In this document: positions 10,730 through 23,195 of the stretch, piece after piece
How the letters are laid out: each line of letters starts with the position of its first letter
How positions within the stretch are numbered: position 1 is the stretch's first letter
From: Cymbidium sinense
Lineage: Eukaryota; Streptophyta; Magnoliopsida; Asparagales; Orchidaceae
NCBI GenBank assembly: GCA_021442155.1
Contig: CM038222.1
Coordinates: 56,988,266-57,052,265, forward strand
Direction of reading: 5' to 3'
DNA length: 64,000 bases
Program-made: the position numbers and the translations under genes
The notes under the pieces: model-generated
Seen by the model: the letters and a program-made list of their open reading frames with translations, nothing else
What the model was told of the DNA's origin: nothing
The model's database searches: none

Positions 10730-12690
10730 AATGCCCCTCAACAAATGTGATTCACGCATGGAGCGAGTAATATTTATTGAAAACTGGTTGACCATTTGGG
10801 CTGGCCATAAAACTTGGATCATTTTAGCTTCGATTACAATAACTTACGGAGCTTTGACAGGATTTGTCATTGGTATGCTGCCTTATTCAGGACATGCTAA
10901 ATGATAGGCTTGACCAATTTGTTAGAATCGACTTGCCAGATTGATAAAATTTCTTGCACCATCTACTTTCTACTTCAATGGCTTTGCTGAGGATCTCTTT
11001 CTTTTATGTCCTTGCAGATTTGAGTCTCCTCCAACTCTAGCTTCATGCTTGGTTGGGCTTGATGGAAGAATTGTTCTGCTTATTTTGATGAAGGACTCTG
11101 CTGGGGAATCGGTTTATCCTTGCTTGAACAGATTTGAAATTCCTTTCCCCAGCTTGGAGACTTGATGAGGGTGACGATTTGTCCCTATGGACTTGTCAGG
11201 AAGTCTATGCACTCCATGAATCCTATGCTTATTGTTTTGATGGATTCATTGAAGGATACATACAGATGACCCAGCCTTCCGGCTTATATAGGGTCAATGT
11301 TGAGTTACTAGTCTAGTAACGTGTGCTTTAACAGACTAAATAATCACAAAATTCTTTTAGTTCGGCCATCGACTTTGTATAAACTATGGAATTGCTTCCT
11401 CGGTCCTGTGCTTTTGGCTTGATGAGATTGACTTTGATCCGTGCTTTGAGCTTGATCAGATCATTTGAGAATAGATTGAAATATCACCTTGCAGGTAATA
11501 TGAAGATTGATGAGGCAACCTCGAATTGAGCATTTTCTCAGATTTTCTTAATCTATCGATCAAGTTGAGAGATCTCTTGGATCCTGGTTTCTTATAATCA
11601 CTAAGCTAGATCTGATTTGAGATTGAACAGCTATCATCATTGAACTGATGAGCAAGGGCTCTTTCACTGCGGCCTTTTCTTATGGCTTGTTGAGTGAGAA
11701 GAGTGTCAGCAACTCAGCCATATTTGGGCTTGTTGAGTTTGACCTTTAGAACATACTAGAGTCTTTGACTTCAGCTATAGTGGGTCGGTGTTTTTATCAT
11801 CAGACTAACGAACGGGGGATATTTCATTGTGGCCTTTTCTTGCGGCTTGTTGAGTGAGGATAACGTCAGCAACCCGGTTGAGTTCGACCTTTAGAACTCA
11901 TCCGTGTCCTAAACTTTAGGATGTAGAGGTTGATGTTTCTCCAACTCAGTTGATTGAAGCTTTCGAAATCAGGAGTTCTTTTGACTTGATCTCCAGAATT
12001 TGACAAATCTGAGAGATAATTTTCTTGACATTTAGGATTGTCCTTTCATGTATAGAACTCGATTCTTTTTATTCCTACGAGACTCTGCAACTTAACAGTG
12101 ATAATAATAGATATATTTAGGAATTTTGGCATGACGCTCGATGTCAACCTGAATCAAAGTATATTTGAGGATCTCATCTCATGGCACGATGTCAACTCAA
12201 ATAAACTTAATATAAACTAAAAAAAATGCCCCCTAACTTGCAGGAGAAATTCTAAAGTACATTTAAGAGAATTTATCAAGATGAAAATATACAAATACAT
12301 CCATATTTTAATTGATATATTCTAAAGGAGATTTTAACATACAACATTGATTTTATTTGTATATAAAAATCTAAAATTTCCCCTTGTGTAACAGGGGAAT
12401 TTTCACGAAAATGTTCTTCATCTGGAGTATATTTATTTAGGGATCTCGACATTAAGCATGATGTCAACCTAAATAGATATACTAAAAAAATGCCCCCTGT
12501 ATAACAGGGGAATTTTCACGAAAAAGTTCTTCATCTGGAGTATGTTTATTTAGGGATCTCAGCATAAAGCACAGTGTCAACCTAAATAGATATACTAAAA
12601 AAATACCCCTTATCTTGCAAGGGAATTTCTATTATACATTGGGAATGTATTTGTAATGTATAAAACTTTTTCAAGTAATGACCGTTGATT
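10730..12690 (-). other. 3' UTR of element A
   Basis: Non-coding DNA between the integrase end and the 3' LTR, homologous to 32160-33961 and 46000-47756. It carries two copies of a roughly 155-bp unit centred near 11700 and 11870, and a 113-bp tandem duplication at 12380-12606. The last bases before the LTR (ttgaggggcattta on the minus strand) are the best candidate polypurine tract. ORFs at 10941-11316 are on the opposite strand and look incidental. Confidence 0.65.
12380..12606 (-). repeat. 113-bp tandem duplication in element A 3' UTR
   Basis: Two adjacent units, 12380-12492 and about 12493-12606, each containing acaggggaattttcacgaaa, gttcttcatctggagtat and gtcaacctaaatagatatac. They differ at only a few positions, so this duplication is younger than the element. 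Confidence 0.8.
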
Positions 12691-13860
12691 GGCGGCATTG
12701 GTCTTTCACCCTTTATGTTGATGAGTTAGTATGCCCCTCTTTGGTATACCTTTTCAATGACAAAAGGGCCTTCCCAGTTAGGCTCAAATTTACCACCAAA
12801 TTTTTGATTGGGGATAATTAATCTTCTCAGCACCAGAACCAATTCTTTTTTTTTGGAATGTTTGAGGCCGCGTATGGTCATAGCCCTGGACATCTTTACT
12901 CGATAAACTTCCAGATTTTGATGAGCTTGCAGTCTAATTTCATCAAGCGCGTTGAGTTCCTCCATTCTCAGACGGGCATTTTTATCTTCAGTAAAGTTGT
13001 ATTGAATAGCAGCTCAAAGTGAAGGCAACTAAACTTCGAGTGGAAGAACTACTTCAGTTCCAAATACCAATGAATTGGGAGTGGCTTTAGTTGGCATCTT
13101 GTAGGTAGTTCGATATGCCCATAGAGCCTCTACTAGCTTGGTATGCCATTCTCTCTTATTTTTAGTGAGAATCTTCTTAAGCAGTTTGACCAATGTCTTG
13201 TTGAAGGCCTCTGCCAAACCATTTTGCTTAGATTGTATATCGAAGAGTATCGCCAATCAATTTTGTGTCGATCAATGAATCTATAAATCTTTGCACTTTT
13301 GAAACCCGTGCCATTGTTAGAAATTATTCGACGTGGCACTCCAAATCTATAGACTATATTATGCGTGAAGAAGTTAATCACTCGGTCAGCAGTAACTTAT
13401 TTAAATGGAGTAGCCTCAGCCTACTTAGAGAAATAGTCAGTCACCACTAGGATGAAGTGATGTCCGGCTGACGATGGTGGATCAATTGGTCCAATTACAT
13501 ATATACACCAACATTCGAATGGCCAGGATGCTACTATTAGGTGTAATGGATTTGGAGGTTTATGTATGAGATCCCCATATACTTGACACTCATGAAACTT
13601 CTTAGAGTGATTAATATAGTCTCTCACCATAGATGGTCAATAATAACCCATCCTTTTGATCTTTACTGCCATCTTGGGACATGATAGATGTGCACCATAA
13701 AATCCTTCATGAACTTCAACCATAACTTTGCTAGCTTCATCTACACCTATGCATCGTAGCCACATTTTCTCAAAGGATCTACGATATAAAGTGTTGTTGA
13801 TGAAAGCATAGCATATCATTCTTTTTTGTTTTAAGCTACTAGTGATTTATCATTTGGTAA
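12680..13860 (-). pseudogene. Integrase domain of element A (inactive)
   Basis: Pieces in several frames cover the zinc-binding N-terminus (EVHEGFYGAH, then KKFHECQ, where the first Cys of the expected CHEC is Phe), the catalytic core and the C-terminal end (KFEPNWEGPFVIEKVYQRGAY). The core has lost two catalytic acids: the first Asp is Tyr (WCIYVIGPI against WGTDVIGPI in element C, near 13500), and the second is Asn (SNNGTGFKS, near 13315). The downstream Glu region (NGLAEAFNKTL) remains. No chromodomain follows, as expected for Tat elements. It cannot encode an active integrase. Confidence 0.85.
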
Positions 13861-14214
13861 TTTGCCTTTTTTAAAGTAGTCAATGAAGGATTGCCTCTAA
13901 TCATGTGACTCTTCTAAAATAAAGGCTTCACACTACTTTACTGAGATAATGTCTTTCTTAGTTCTTCTTGGTATAACTTCTTATTGATTTTGGGGAGTAT
14001 GAGGAGCAATATGAGTCACATCCTGCTGTGTCAGATTTGGTAACCCCTCTACCTATGGGGATTGATACTTTATCAGCTCTAGAACTCGTCGAGTAAATAT
14101 GCCGATCATGATAAAATCACCATTCATACTTATCATTTTCTTAGCTAATTTTTCCAAGCAATCGACTTTGTTGTTCTCAGATCGAGAGACACGAGTTAGT
14201 GTGATATTTAGTAT

Positions 14215-14575
14215 CTACTTCATTAGTTTGAGAACTCGCTTGTGATAGAAAGCTAACTCAAGCTCGTTGATTCTATAGATGTCAAGTACTTGATTTATAA
14301 TAAGCTGAGGATCGCCAAAAATATGCAAGTTCTGAATGCCTATGAAAATAGCTTCTTTAAGACCTACCACTAATGCTTCATATTCAGCTTCATTATTAGT
14401 TCTTGGCTCGGTCAATCCATATGATCATCTCATTATCCCTCCTTCTGGTGTTATGAAGATGATGTCGATTCCTGCTCTTGCTCTTGGGAAATTTAAATGT
14501 TGGACTTGTTTGATCGATGAGGCTCCATCAAAGTATATTTCTCAAATTTGTGATTTTTCTCTTTCATGAATGAGC
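14215..14575 (-). pseudogene. Second (archaeal-type) RNase H of element A
   Basis: The translation contains IYFDGASS, TEPRTNNEAEYEALVVGLKEA and FGDPQLIINQV, the signature of the extra RNase H found between the usual RNase H and integrase in Tat-clade elements. Its job would be degradation of the RNA template during reverse transcription. The reading frame is broken between the first Asp motif and the NNEAEYEAL segment. Confidence 0.75.
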
Positions 14576-14639
14576 ATAATTTGCTCATCGGGCAAATTAT
14601 CATTAAGAGAAGAGTCTGCGGGGATAGGATGTGCAGCCA

Positions 14640-15110
14640 AAAAATCTGCTAGGACTTGTCCCTTCACTACTTTCAGCTAACGTATGTGATATCAAATTGT
14701 AAAAGCAATATTGCCCATCTAGCCAAGTGACCTATCAATGCTGGTATTATCATCAAGTACTTCAGCGGATCGATCCTTGAGATGAGTGTAATCTTGTGAG
14801 ATAGCATATAATAATGAAGCTTTGGGCTGCAAAGATCAATGCTAAACAGTGCTTCTCTATCAGAGAGTATCTCATTTTTGCTCCAATCAGCCTCCAACTG
14901 ATATAATAAAAAGCATTCTCTTTGTCTTCTTGTGTTGTGTCAATAATTCTCCAAGGGACTCTTCTAATGCAGCTTGTGTATAGAATGAGAGGCTTCCTAG
15001 GAATAGGCGCAGCTAGAATTGGTGGATTTAACAGGTAGCTTTTAATGCTATTGAAGGCTTTTTGGCATTCCTTGTCCCATTTGAATGGAGCATCCTTCTT
15101 CATCAACCTT
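14640..15110 (-). pseudogene. First RNase H region of element A
   Basis: Starts MMKKDAPFKWDKECQKAF, the usual RT-RNase H connection, followed by NAFYYISWRLIGAKMRYS, EKHCLALIFAAQ and later LISRIDPLKYLM and ARWAILLLQFDITYV. These match the retrotransposon RNase H block (typically ...YYLSRTL...E..Y...EK..LALVFA.Q). Two frames are needed to cover it, so it is frameshifted near 14890. Confidence 0.75.
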
Positions 15111-15870
15111 GCAAATGGTTGACAGCGTCCTGATAGATTTGATATAAATCGACAGATAAATGCAAGTTGTCCTTATAAAGAACGGAGTTGACGCAAACTC
15201 TTCGGCAGAGGCATCTCCATGATTGTCTTGATTTTAACAGGATCAATTTCAATTCTTCTATGATGTATAATGTACCCCAGGAATTTTCGGAGGACCCCCT
15301 GAATGCACATTTTAGAGGATTCATCTTGAGATCATATTTTCTGATTCTCTCTAGTACAATTCTCAAGTCTTCGAAGCAGTTTTCACGGTTTAGGCTTTTC
15401 ACTACCAAATCATCGACATAACATTCCACCTTTTGATGAATCAAATCATTAAAAATACGTGTCATGGCTCTTTGGTATGTAGCTCCAGTATTTTTCAAGC
15501 CAAAGGGCATGACTGTGTAGCAATAAATGCCAATAGGTATTCTGAATGATGTATGTTTTTCATCTTCCGGTGCCATTTTGATTTGGTTGTACCCTGAGGA
15601 TCCATCCATGAATGAGAACATGTCATAGTTGGAAGTGTTGTCCACTAATAATTCTGATATTGGAAGAGGAAAGTCATCTTTTGGGCATGCCTTATTTAGG
15701 TCGAAGTGTCAATGATGGATTTGATCATTCTTCTTTCTGACTAAGATAATGTTAGCTATCCAATCTGCATACTTCTTTCCTCTCGGATGAAGCCTGCTTC
15801 AATTAGCTTTTTAGTTTCTATAATTACCTATTCTTTAATCTCCAATCTCATTCATGTAGGAGCTTCTTTA
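15103..15870 (-). pseudogene. Reverse transcriptase of element A
   Basis: The longest open piece (15645-15103) contains MFSFMDGSSGYNQIKMAPED, TVMPFGLKNTGATYQRAM and the polymerase motif CYVDDLVVKS (YVDD codons near 15409-15420), then the thumb segment LKMNPLKCAF. The N-terminal fingers lie at about 15870-15650 in another frame (CPKDDFPLP-like). The active-site motif is intact, but frameshifts split the domain. Confidence 0.85.
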
Positions 15871-16253
15871 GCAGGCATTGCATTTGGTTTGATAGCTAGT
15901 TTGTGAACTGCTACATCAGGGGATAAGCCAGGCATTTCAGAATATGTCCAGGCAAAGCAATCCCTGAATTCATGAAGTAGCATTTTTAGCTCCTTAACTT
16001 TCTCATCAGGCAGAAGGGCACTGACAAAAGTTGGACGAGGACCATCCTCTCGTCCTAGGTTGACTTCTTTAAGTTCATCCATAGTAGTTATTTGTCCACC
16101 ATCTTCAAGTTCTTCAGGTGCGAGCTTGGCTTCTACATCTTCATTATTTTTAAGAAGAGTTTCATGGGAATTATCTTCTCCATCACTAAACGTTTTAAAA
16201 TCAGCTTCTATTATATTATAACAGGCCCGATGAGATTTATGGATGAACCCCAT
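15852..16253 (-). pseudogene. Protease-RT linker and RT N-terminal edge of element A
   Basis: An open stretch containing PDEKVKELKMLLHEFRDCFA and WTYSEMPGLSPDVAVHKLAI, the conserved segment just before the reverse transcriptase core of gypsy elements. The upstream acidic part (SDGEDNSHETLLKNNEDVEA) is low in conservation. Confidence 0.7.
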
Positions 16254-16885
16254 ACCTTAGTGATAAACTTATCACTTCTTCATGATGCTTGAGGACTTCT
16301 TTGGTGCTACATCTTGTTAATGATTTGAGTCCTATGTTTAGTAGTTCTAATATGAACTCCAAGCTTATGCATCATTCTTCATAATTTCTATGGATAGTAT
16401 ATTAGTATTCTTATTGGCACTACCTCATCATAATTTTCATGTTGAGTAGGTTGTTCAAAATTTTGAGGCTGAGACTCTTTATATTTATAAAATAGAGTTC
16501 TTATTCTGCCACTCTCACTCAATGATGTCACATAGAATGTTATCAATTTTTCAATATTGCGAACTTCCAGTTAAGTGATTTATTTGAAGCACTATTGAGG
16601 AATGAGTATAATTTTGAGTGAGTCCTCTGACTCTGCCAAGTGAGCTATCTTCCTTGATGCAGTCATCTGAACTATATTTACATAAATAGATTCAAAATCA
16701 TAGTCTGAATCAGAATCACTTATTTCATACTCTGCTTTTCTTGAGAGCTTATAAGTTCCCTTAGGTTCGACAGGCATATCTTCTTCTTCTTACGTTTCAC
16801 TTCCCAAATGAGGAACTGATTTTCTTGACTTAGGTGCAGAATCAAGTGTTTTAGAGAGAGTCGGCATTGCCTTCTTTCTTCCTCC

Positions 16886-17776
16886 TTATTTTTGCTCTTT
16901 CATTTTGTGAAATTGCTCTTTAGTTCCTAAAGTGGATGCTAACGCTTGAAGAGGCTTTGTTGGCTCAGGCTCTTTGTGGATGAAGTACTTTGCATCTTCA
17001 TAAATTTTTACTTCATTGATGGAGAATGGTTGTAGGTTACCAAGAACTTTGAATTCTTCTCCATCTTTCAGATACTTCATACATTGATGCATAGTTGATG
17101 GGACCATGCCATACTCATGCAGCCACGGCCAGCCCAAGAGAGCTTTAAATGATGTATCAGCATCGATTATATGAAACTTGGCTTCTGTATATAAATCCTT
17201 GAAATTGAACGGGAGAATAAAAGAATCCAGAGTTTTTTGCCCTTTTTCATTGAATCCATGAACCATCAATTTATCTCTCCTAAGATGTTGTATATTGAGT
17301 GATAATCCTCTCAATACCTTTAGACTCATAAGGTTGATAGAGGAACCTGGATCTATCAATATTCGGCTGATCGAGATGCCATCACTCTATGCTGTGACAT
17401 ATAAAGGACGGTTGTGATCTGCTGTTCCCAACATAAGATCCTCTTTAGAAAATGTAATTACTGGGAGATCTTGAGTTTGCAATGCTTCGGTCATGCATTT
17501 CTCAGTAAAGTAAGCTTCATAACTCTCTGGATCTTTGAGAGCCTGTATCAAAGTTTCTCGAAGGTCTTTGGACATCAAGAGAGTCTCGTACACACTCAGT
17601 TGTGCAGAGATCTTCCTCAAATGTGATAGAATATTATAATCTATTTTATAGCTTGATTTAGGCTTCGCTCTAGAATTTCTAAGAATAATATCCTCATTAA
17701 CTTCAATTTGTTTGCCTTTATCTGTATTTGCATTTCCCTTCTTTGATGAAGGTGGTAAGACTTTATCACTTCTCAA
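16886..17776 (-). pseudogene. Aspartic protease region of element A
   Basis: Two open pieces in different frames. The upstream one (17776-17387) has KIDYNILSHLRKISAQLSVY and ALKDPESYEAYF. The downstream one (17359-16886) has the active-site motif MIDPGSSINLMSLKVL and the second conserved loop ALLGWPWLHE. Element C carries the same sequence in one uninterrupted frame (41030-41971), which shows the frame break here near 17370. It would cleave the Gag-Pol polyprotein. Confidence 0.8.
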
Positions 17777-18599
17777 CTGAATTTGAATAACTTTGTCTCG
17801 CTCAGATTCTTCTGAAGAGGTAGTTTCTTCAAGTTCCCTTATTATTCTGGAAGATTGACCAAAAGGGTTGGACTAATTTTTCAACGTCATATTTTTTATA
17901 TGTGATGATATCGACCAGTCTTACTCTTCTCCGCTAGGAAAAAATAGATCTTCATCTGAACTGTTATTGACTTGTTGAGTCATTAATCAAAATTAAGACA
18001 CTAGCTCCTCAGGCTCTTCTTGCTTTCTTGATAAAAATTTTTACAGGTTGGTCAAGTTTGTCTGACTAGCCTTGTTGTCTTGGAGTAATCGATGTTGATG
18101 AATATCTGATATCACATAGATGATTCGACATGTCTCTACTGGACAAGACTCACCATAATCTTTTACATCTGATTCAGTAATGCAAAGTTTAGGCATGAAG
18201 TCTGTAAGCCTAAATGGTTGTCTTGTCGGCTAGTGTTACTCTTCTAGATTGTTAATGATATTTTGAGTTGTAGTTATGTTCTTGATCTTCTTTTTCTAGC
18301 CACTTCTTTGATTTATGGGGCTTGCATTTAGTAGACGCTTCTCATGTGATGAAGTAGCCTTATCATAATGCCATGAGAAGCCCAAATACTTGGTTTAAGT
18401 ATCTCTTAAGTCCAATATAGGTTCTGGATAATTTTCACTTAACACTAAGGACTTCTTTTAGTTGCTTCAGCATCTTCACGATCTTTTTAGAGACTACTAT
18501 TTTTCATTTTTTAGTCTAAACTGCTTTCTCCTTCTATTTGTCTTTGCTGGATGATACAGAAGAGGACGTAATCATTCTTGTAGACTCTCTTTTAGGGTT

Positions 18600-20260
18600 G
18601 ACTAGAACACTATCAGATAGTGTAAATTCACCTCGACGATACTTTCTTTCTAGCCATCTTTGAAGACATAACTTTTGATAGGTGATGATCATTCGATGAT
18701 AGGGACAATTTAGATTATTGACTTGACTTCTTCAAGCCTTTTGATTTTTTGTAACTGTAAACTACCGCTTCAAATAATTTAGCCACACTGTTCCTTCTAA
18801 AGGAATATTCTTTATTCATCTTTTCCTTAAGAGATGGTCGCATTCGCTCATCATCACTTGTTACTTATTTTAGACGCTCCCCACCACATGGAAAAGTCAG
18901 GGGTTTGTCATTACCTCCTAATACAAATTTAGGTGGTGGATTAGAATAAACGGGCTTTTTACCCTTATCATTATTGTACATCGTTTTTTTCTTTATCTAT
19001 GTTATATATCACCGCTTTTGCCATTTGAGCTATAAGAAGCATGAGTTTCGCTTTTCTTCTTGAGTCCAAAGGTTTGTTTCTCTTTGCTTTATTTGCATAG
19101 ACTTCAGACTTAGGTAATTCAACTTTTGAATTTAGCCACCATCGAGCAAGTCTGAATGTTGCAATGCCATGCATAGAAATGGTGTCATTTTATCATCCAT
19201 ATTGCCCATTAGCAATTGGATCGCATGTTCTTCTTCCAATTGTTGCTCATACTTCATACTTAGGTTGCGCCAATGACTTATGAATTTCATCACAGACTGG
19301 TCTTTCCTTCTTTTCAATAACGCAAGGTCAGCGATTGTGATTTTTTTGGTTGCACTGGTGAACCTTTTCACAAATATGATCTCCAATTCAGCAAATGTTT
19401 TAACGGAATCATTTGAAAATTTTGCATACCATTCGAAAGAAGTCGAGGTGTTTACTAATGTAAAAAAAGTACATTGTTCCCTCTATGTTACAACAAGTAG
19501 CCTTAAATTGGGCTGATGTTGCTTGCCAAGCCCACGAAAGTATTGAATTTCGCACTAAGTAACCTTTGAGTACGACACTTGATCATATTTCGGTTGGGTA
19601 CTTACTGAAACTTTTCAGAGGCTATGAGCCTTTATCTTTTCCATTGATTATTATTTTAAAGCAATTATTGCTATGAATTTTGAATTTTTGGAGAGGTGTT
19701 TGGTTAACTTCATCTCTTGCTTCATGTGTAGCAGTAGGAGCTTGTATGTAAAAGATAGATGTGTTTTTTATTGTCGATTACAAAACAGTGCTACTTTGAT
19801 ATGATATTCTTCGAACAACCCATCATGATGTTCATTTGTACCATCATATCATTCATTTTGGTACCTGTAATCTCCTGTCTTTGACTTTTCATTCGCTTAC
19901 ATTTCTAGCGCCATGACATCAATCAGTACAGGCTCTTCCTCTTCTTCTACTTCTTATTATTGTTCTACTCCTTGCTTATTTTCAGTGGGAGAACTTGACT
20001 GTGCCTCTCCTTGTGCATTTACAGAGTGACAGATAGTATGAGATGACATTATAAAAGCGTGTACCAAGCTGATCATTTCCTGGCTCAACCATATAGACAA
20101 CTTCGACACCCATGATTTCTTTCTCATCTTGATCTTCTTCTTCTTTGTCTTTAGCATACATTGAAGATCCATCCTCTATTTGCTTCAATGGAGACTTTTC
20201 TTCATAAGCATCAAATTCGTGTTCAATCCTGAGTGCATTTCTGGCTAGAGGAGAGTTCAT
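18600..20260 (-). pseudogene. gag of element A
   Basis: Fragments in order: acidic N-terminal part (20260-19982; IEDGSSMYAKDKEEEDQDEK), the capsid-like gag core (19386-19132; FVKRFTSATKKITIADLALL, SVMKFISHWRNLSMKYEQ), a basic linker (19174-18971) and a damaged zinc knuckle near 18700-18730 (CPYHRMI...C, lacking the second His seen in element C). Multiple stops and frameshifts. Gag forms the intracellular particle in which reverse transcription takes place. Confidence 0.75.
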
Positions 20261-20460
20261 CTACAACTCTGACCATATAGACGACTTCTATTTCCATAGA
20301 ATCCTCTTCATTATTTTCTTCCTACACATGAATTTCTACTCGATGTTTTCAGTGGATCTCTGGTTCAATGTGCGGAATAACCACCTCTTCTATAAAAGGA
20401 CCACACTCAACATCAACCTTCTCTTGTAGGGGTGAATCGACGGCGATGGGATCCCGAGGA

Positions 20461-20766
20461 TTAGGTGTCAACCATCATATTGTTCATCATTGATATCCCT
20501 TCTTTGGGTATCCTCTGATGAGTTGATTTTGAGGCAAATTTAAAGTATATGTATCTTCCCCTTCTATTACTCAAAGTTTCATTATGGGGCCTTGGCCTCC
20601 ATATTTGCTTACCCTTTCGCCGGGACCTTTTGACAGCGAATTCTTGGACATGTGGTCCAATTTCCATGCTCTGATGCTCACCATGCAAAGCATACTGGGC
20701 TCGCTGGCCAATTACCAGAAGAGATGATAACTTTCTTGGTGGAGCTTCGGTATTTTCCCTCACCAC
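20461..20766 (-). pseudogene. Leader ORF fragment of element A
   Basis: Upstream of gag. Contains QRAQYALHGEHQSMEIGPHV and RSRRKGKQIWRPRP. A related segment (ALHGEHRGVTPKPHVQE) lies in the leader of element B (30927-31121), so it is conserved beyond chance. Ogre elements carry an extra ORF before gag whose function is unknown; this may be part of it. Confidence 0.5.
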
Positions 20767-21526
20767 AGCCTCTGAAATCTTCTTTTCATTATGCCTATGT
20801 CCTTGGCTACTTTGAGAACTTTATGTATCATAGTAGATAGTGTTTCAGGTTGTCTCCTCTATGGTGATGGAGCTTGACATGGTTGGTTCTAGAAGGACTG
20901 CTTTATTTCGCCAGTAGAGCTATTCCTCTTTACCCAATTTAGATTGTCAAAGTTATAGGGATACTGCAGAGTATTTATTTCACATCATTTAAAGGATCTG
21001 AGCCCCTCATCCTTCTTCTCTATCTTTGATAATTAATTTTATGAGGAAGCTTCATGATCATGCTTTCCGAGGTTTAGTAGGTCACCATGAGGAATTAGAG
21101 AACGCTTTGTCCTCGACATTCTTTTCATCAATGGAGCTTGATTGACCTTTCTTGAAAATGGAAGTTCTGTCAGAGAACTCCTGCAGCTTGGTTGTTGAAC
21201 ACATGACATTTTAGTGGAGCTTCAATAGGCCTTCCATGGCTCGATGAATGTACCAAGTGGGTACTCGTGAGTTGCACGAAATGTAGAAATTTAAGCTACC
21301 AAATTGGATGGTAGACATCTCGGTTGATGATGGTGTAAGTGAAGCATACCCACCTAGTCAGTGAAAGGAGTGATTTGTAGATCCATTTTCTATGGAATGA
21401 TTCATTCTACATAGAGCCTCATATTGAATTTATTATACACTTAAATCACCATTTTGTTATTTTGAATTTGCACAAATTTTATTGCTACTATAACATATAT
21501 ATGACTAGCCAAAGATGGAAAGAGAA
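20767..21526 (-). other. Leader (5' UTR) of element A
   Basis: Between the primer site and the leader ORF. Reversed, it contains tctctttccatctttggctag and taccatccaatttggtagct, the same landmarks that follow the primer site in elements B and C. No long ORF. Confidence 0.6.
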
Positions 21527-21542
21527 TCCCCACGAGTCGACA
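21527..21542 (-). other. Degenerate primer binding site (tRNA-Arg) of element A
   Basis: The minus strand reads tgtcgactcgtgggga, matching TGGCGACTCCACTGGGGA (complement of the plant tRNA-Arg 3' end) apart from one substitution, a 2-base deletion and local drift. Its place next to the LTR end supports the call. Confidence 0.6.
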
Positions 21543-23096
21543 AATCTTCTTCAAAATTCAATTCTTGATGAAAGAGTATTTTAAATGTCAGTGAAATTTT
21601 TAGAAGGCATTGGCACCTTTGTGAAATCTATGGCCACATCCTTACTGGAGTGAGATTGATTGAGAGTGAACATAGTAGAACACTTGATTTGACATTGGCT
21701 CCTTTATGAGCTAAAGTTTTCTTAATTTGTCACCCCCAATAAACAGTTGCAAAAGGTGGATAGATTGAGTTTTGATTTAAGCTTTTAGGAGATTTTATTG
21801 GAGAAATTTTAGATTGACACTCAATTTGAGTTATGATTTGAAAATTTTTTAAGAGTTTTAGATCCCCGCCAACTCTATTTAGCTGCTAACAGAGGATTAG
21901 ATCTATTGTCATCTGATAGAATCAGTTTCTCAGATATTTCACTGATTTGAAACTCTTATTATAGCTTTTTAGATTTTCTTAACCGGACCCAGCCTCTTAA
22001 GACTAAACCGAGTACGCATTTCCTCAACACTTGAATTTTAGCTCAAAGATAGTGAGGCCCATGCAGGTATTTTTGAGAATTTAGGCAGTTTTGTGTTTGA
22101 ACTATGATATTGATTTCAGATTTTTATTTAATTCCATTTTGAGCCTGCGCAGCCTTTTCAGAAATTAAAATTTGCACTTGAAATCTCTAAGTTCGAGCAC
22201 GTGCAGGTATTTATAGCATAGCTAATTTCACCTAATTAATGAAATTATTGATCTTGGAAATCATAATTAGGATAAAATTCATTGTTTTTGATTAAAGGAG
22301 GCCCTATGATTTTTGTAGATTTTGATTTAGTATCGTTTTATACAAAGGTTGCTGATGTGATGAAGAAGGCATTTTGAAGCTATAGGTTCAAAGGATAATT
22401 TAATTTGTCATTTTAAGAAGAAGATTTACTCCTCAAAGTAATTCTCATTTTTTCTCCTCTTTTACTCAAATTTGATTTCCTCCTCTTTTGTTCAAATTTG
22501 ATTTTTCCCCTCTTGTATTCAAATTTGATTTTCCCCTCTTTATACTTCTTCCAATTTCTATAAATAAGACTAAGGGGAGTTGTCTATTCCATTTCATTTA
22601 CTTGAAAGGTAGGGTGGTATTTGAAAGGAGGGTTAGGAACTTTAGTGGGCTTTCAATCTACTGAATAAATTTTGTAAGTGATTTTCACCCTTTTAATTTT
22701 ATTTTTTTTTTTTTTATACATCGCATGCCATTCTAGTTTCTCCTCTCTTTTTTTAGTTAAAGGTTTGACATACTGACATCTCATGATCATCCCCGCAGGA
22801 TGAGGTATTTTGGCTTACTACGCCATCTGAAATGAATGGTGTCTTACGACCACTGATTTTCTTCTCAGCCTCATTGAGACAAGGCCTTCGACTGAAAGAA
22901 AACAAACAATGAAATATATATTCATTCCCCCTTTTTTTTCTAAGTCTAGAAATTAGAAAAATTTTGGCAGCATTTCATCTAGGGGAAGCAACATCTAACA
23001 AGTGGTGGCTTATTCGACACCCCTATGAAGTGTATATGGTCTTAATACACCAGCCTATTTTTTATCATCACTGAGCACAATGATGAAACACAATGA

Positions 23097-23111
23097 TATA
23101 TATATATATAA

Positions 23112-23191
<80 letters not shown>
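23097..23191. repeat. (TA)n microsatellite in LTR
   Basis: About 95 bases of TA with one ataaag interruption. It sits at the second TA-prone site of the LTR family, homologous to the short tract near 7660. Confidence 0.95.

Positions 23192-23195
<4 letters not shown>

Noticed and set aside
15188..15421. Plus-strand ORF opposite the reverse transcriptase of A
   Set aside because: Shadow of the real minus-strand domain.
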